Of a stretch of 5,096 nucleotides of DNA, positions 4,700-5,096 are shown one piece after another. The DNA lies in the NCBI GenBank assembly GCA_027065935.1, contig JAMONI010000360.1, forward strand, positions 1 to 5,096, read 5' to 3'. Each line of letters opens with the position of its first letter. The stretch's first letter is position 1. This stretch comes from Flavobacteriales bacterium. GTDB lineage: Bacteria > Bacteroidota > Bacteroidia > Flavobacteriales > Flavobacteriaceae. The notes under the pieces are model-generated. The model saw only the letters and a program-made list of their open reading frames with translations, did no database searches and was not told the origin of the DNA. The position numbers and the translations under genes were made by a program.

Positions 4700-5096
4700 T
4701 CAGTGATTATTCAACTGCCAAACCATACCGAAATATACCGTCCTGAATTGGTAATACTCAAAATGTTTTAACGAATAGTCGGCATTGTATTGCACTTGGC
4801 TTTGATTGCTGTTGTCAAAGAGATTATTTACGGAAAGGAATACTATCAATGCCTTGTTTTTTCTGCGAATGTATTTGCTGAAATTCAAATCGAAACGGTG
4901 GTAAGTGTTGTATTGTCCGGTATATAAATCCTCGAAAAAAACAGGTTCGTAAAAATCCGTTTGATTGTCATATATTGAACCGATTATTTCATTGTAAAAC
5001 GCTCCGGGACGACTTACGTAGGTGATTGCTACGGAGAAAAGGTTCGGATTGTTGTATTGCAAAGTGCTTTTTAAGAGGTAATTGAAATCTTTTAAT
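4700..5096 (-). CDS. TonB-dependent receptor, C-terminal barrel end (5' part beyond the window)
   Basis: The last 131 codons of a minus-strand gene; the frame stays open to the right edge, so the true start is outside. The visible part is a run of amphipathic beta strands with aromatic girdles: SVAITYVSRPGAFYN, then YNTYHRFDLNFSKYI, then ALIVFLSVNNLFDN, ending in YYQFRTVYFGMVWQLNNH. The RFDLNFSKYI and SVNNLFD pair is the usual signature of the final barrel strands of TonB-dependent outer-membrane receptors, where xxNLFD precedes the last strand. The natural end is present, but with LNNH rather than a terminal aromatic residue. Such receptors import siderophores, cobalamin, sugars or peptides; the substrate cannot be told from this end. 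Whether it is of SusC type cannot be decided without the N-terminal half. Confidence 0.85.
   Translation of the reverse strand, partial: LKDFNYLLKSTLQYNNPNLFSVAITYVSRPGAFYNEIIGSIYDNQTDFYEPVFFEDLYTGQYNTYHRFDLNFSKYIRRKNKALIVFLSVNNLFDNSNQSQVQYNADYSLKHFEYYQFRTVYFGMVWQLNNH

Overview
The window looks like chromosomal DNA of a Bacteroidota bacterium, probably Bacteroidales-like. Three lines of evidence agree. Promoter-like boxes match the phylum's TAnnTTTG -7 motif. Start codons have A-rich leaders rather than clear Shine-Dalgarno sites. The gene content includes a TonB-dependent outer-membrane receptor, several small lipoproteins with an (L/I)-x-S-C lipobox, and a short zinc-ribbon protein of a type common in that phylum. 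No rRNA, tRNA, CRISPR array, transposase or integrase was seen.

Layout. Positions 1-292 are an AT-rich upstream region ending in a promoter-like box. Positions 293-1906 hold a plus-strand two-gene unit: a 482-residue sulfide:quinone oxidoreductase (SQR)-like flavoprotein, then, 27 bases on, a 45-residue protein with one predicted membrane helix. A perfect 26-base palindrome with a T-rich tail (1940-1976) closes this unit and meets the 3' end of convergent minus-strand genes. Everything after it is on the minus strand. In order of rising position these are a zinc-ribbon protein (1969-2337), an AT-rich lysine-rich lipoprotein (2383-3072), a gene-free 655-base tract, a small lipoprotein (3728-4180) overlapping a two-helix membrane protein (4177-4494), a roughly 205-base leader, and the C-terminal end of a TonB-dependent receptor running off the right edge (4700-5096).

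The 3073-3727 tract is built of intergenic repeats. Two same-direction copies of a roughly 130-140-base unit, each headed by a GC-rich hairpin, flank a different 87-base element with inverted ends. The frames open across this tract are by-products of the palindromes.

Working together. The SQR-like enzyme would oxidise sulfide and pass electrons to membrane quinone; the small membrane protein may be its anchor or partner, which is inference. The membrane protein and lipoprotein at 3728-4494 are very probably co-translated through an ATGA overlap and may form an envelope pair of unknown role. The most distinctive candidates for something undescribed are the 45-residue SQR-linked membrane protein and the nested repeat tract. 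No convincing large new system, such as a defence, secretion or biosynthetic cluster, is visible in this window.
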